5,884 nt of DNA from an uncultured Erysipelotrichaceae bacterium (lineage in GTDB: Bacteria > Bacillota_I > Bacilli_A > Erysipelotrichales > Coprobacillaceae), in assembly GCA_945981915.1 (NCBI GenBank), contig CAMFRJ010000091.1, positions 1 to 5,884 of the forward strand, in the 5' to 3' direction. The position numbers were made by a program, and so were the translations under genes. This document shows, in pieces, positions 5,839 through 5,884 of the stretch. Below the pieces are notes generated by a model. The model searched no databases. It had not been told where the DNA came from and was given only the letters and a program-made list of their open reading frames with translations. Every line of letters starts with the position of its first letter. Position 1 is the first letter of the stretch.

Positions 5839-5884
5839 CTGTCTCTTATACACATCTGACGCTGCCGACGATATGCAGTGTGTA
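5839..5884. other. Nextera/Tn5 sequencing adapter with i5 barcode (not genomic)
   Basis: 5839-5857 is exactly the 19-bp Tn5 mosaic end, CTGTCTCTTATACACATCT. It is followed by GACGCTGCCGACGA (5858-5871), the reverse complement of the Illumina Nextera read-1 adapter tail. Then come eight bases, TATGCAGT (5872-5879), whose reverse complement ACTGCATA is the i5 index I recall as S506, and GTGTA (5880-5884), the start of the P5 flow-cell sequence. The order mosaic end, adapter, index, P5 is that of a library molecule read through its insert, so this is untrimmed adapter assembled onto the contig end and not a natural transposon end. Confidence 0.98.

Noticed and set aside
5839..5857. Natural Tn5/IS50 mosaic end indicating a mobile element
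   Set aside because: The bases that follow are the synthetic Nextera adapter tail, an index and P5, which do not occur in natural IS50.

Overview
This is a strongly AT-rich stretch of bacterial chromosome. Short intergenic gaps, AGGAGG-type ribosome binding sites, TATAAT -10 boxes and Lys/Ile/Asn-rich proteins point to a low-GC Bacillota. The overall feel is Erysipelotrichia-like, but that is an impression and not a proof. Tryptophan is encoded by TGG and the visible native stops are TAA and TAG, which fits the standard bacterial code. The window appears to be an assembled contig with both ends artificial: a gene runs off the left edge, and the last 46 bases are not genomic but a Nextera sequencing adapter with its barcode.

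Layout, left to right. (1) 1-310, minus strand: the N-terminal 103 codons of a small multi-pass membrane protein, open at the left edge. (2) 364-990, plus: a DUF421/YetF-family membrane protein, divergent from the first gene across a 53-base gap that is spanned by a perfect 14-bp inverted repeat. (3) 1005-1790, minus: a ZIP-family divalent metal transporter, convergent with the DUF421 gene; the two stop codons sit in opposite arms of one hairpin terminator. (4) 1915-3168, minus: a TPR-repeat protein whose C-terminus looks like a degenerate cold-shock (OB-fold) domain, followed by a very strong terminator at 1852-1911. (5) 3285-5432, plus: complete polynucleotide phosphorylase (pnp), with its own extended -10 promoter back to back with that of the TPR gene. 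(6) 5416-5838, plus: a Maf-family nucleotide pyrophosphatase overlapping the end of pnp by 17 bases and cut off by the adapter after codon 141.

Functionally this is mainly housekeeping DNA: RNA turnover (PNPase), nucleotide-pool sanitation (Maf), metal uptake (ZIP) and membrane proteins of poorly known role. I see no mobile element, CRISPR array, toxin-antitoxin pair, defence island, tRNA or rRNA. No undescribed multi-gene system is evident. The points most worth a second look are the adapter contamination that creates a false Maf C-terminus, the TPR plus cold-shock-like fusion divergent from pnp, and the inverted repeat between the first two genes.
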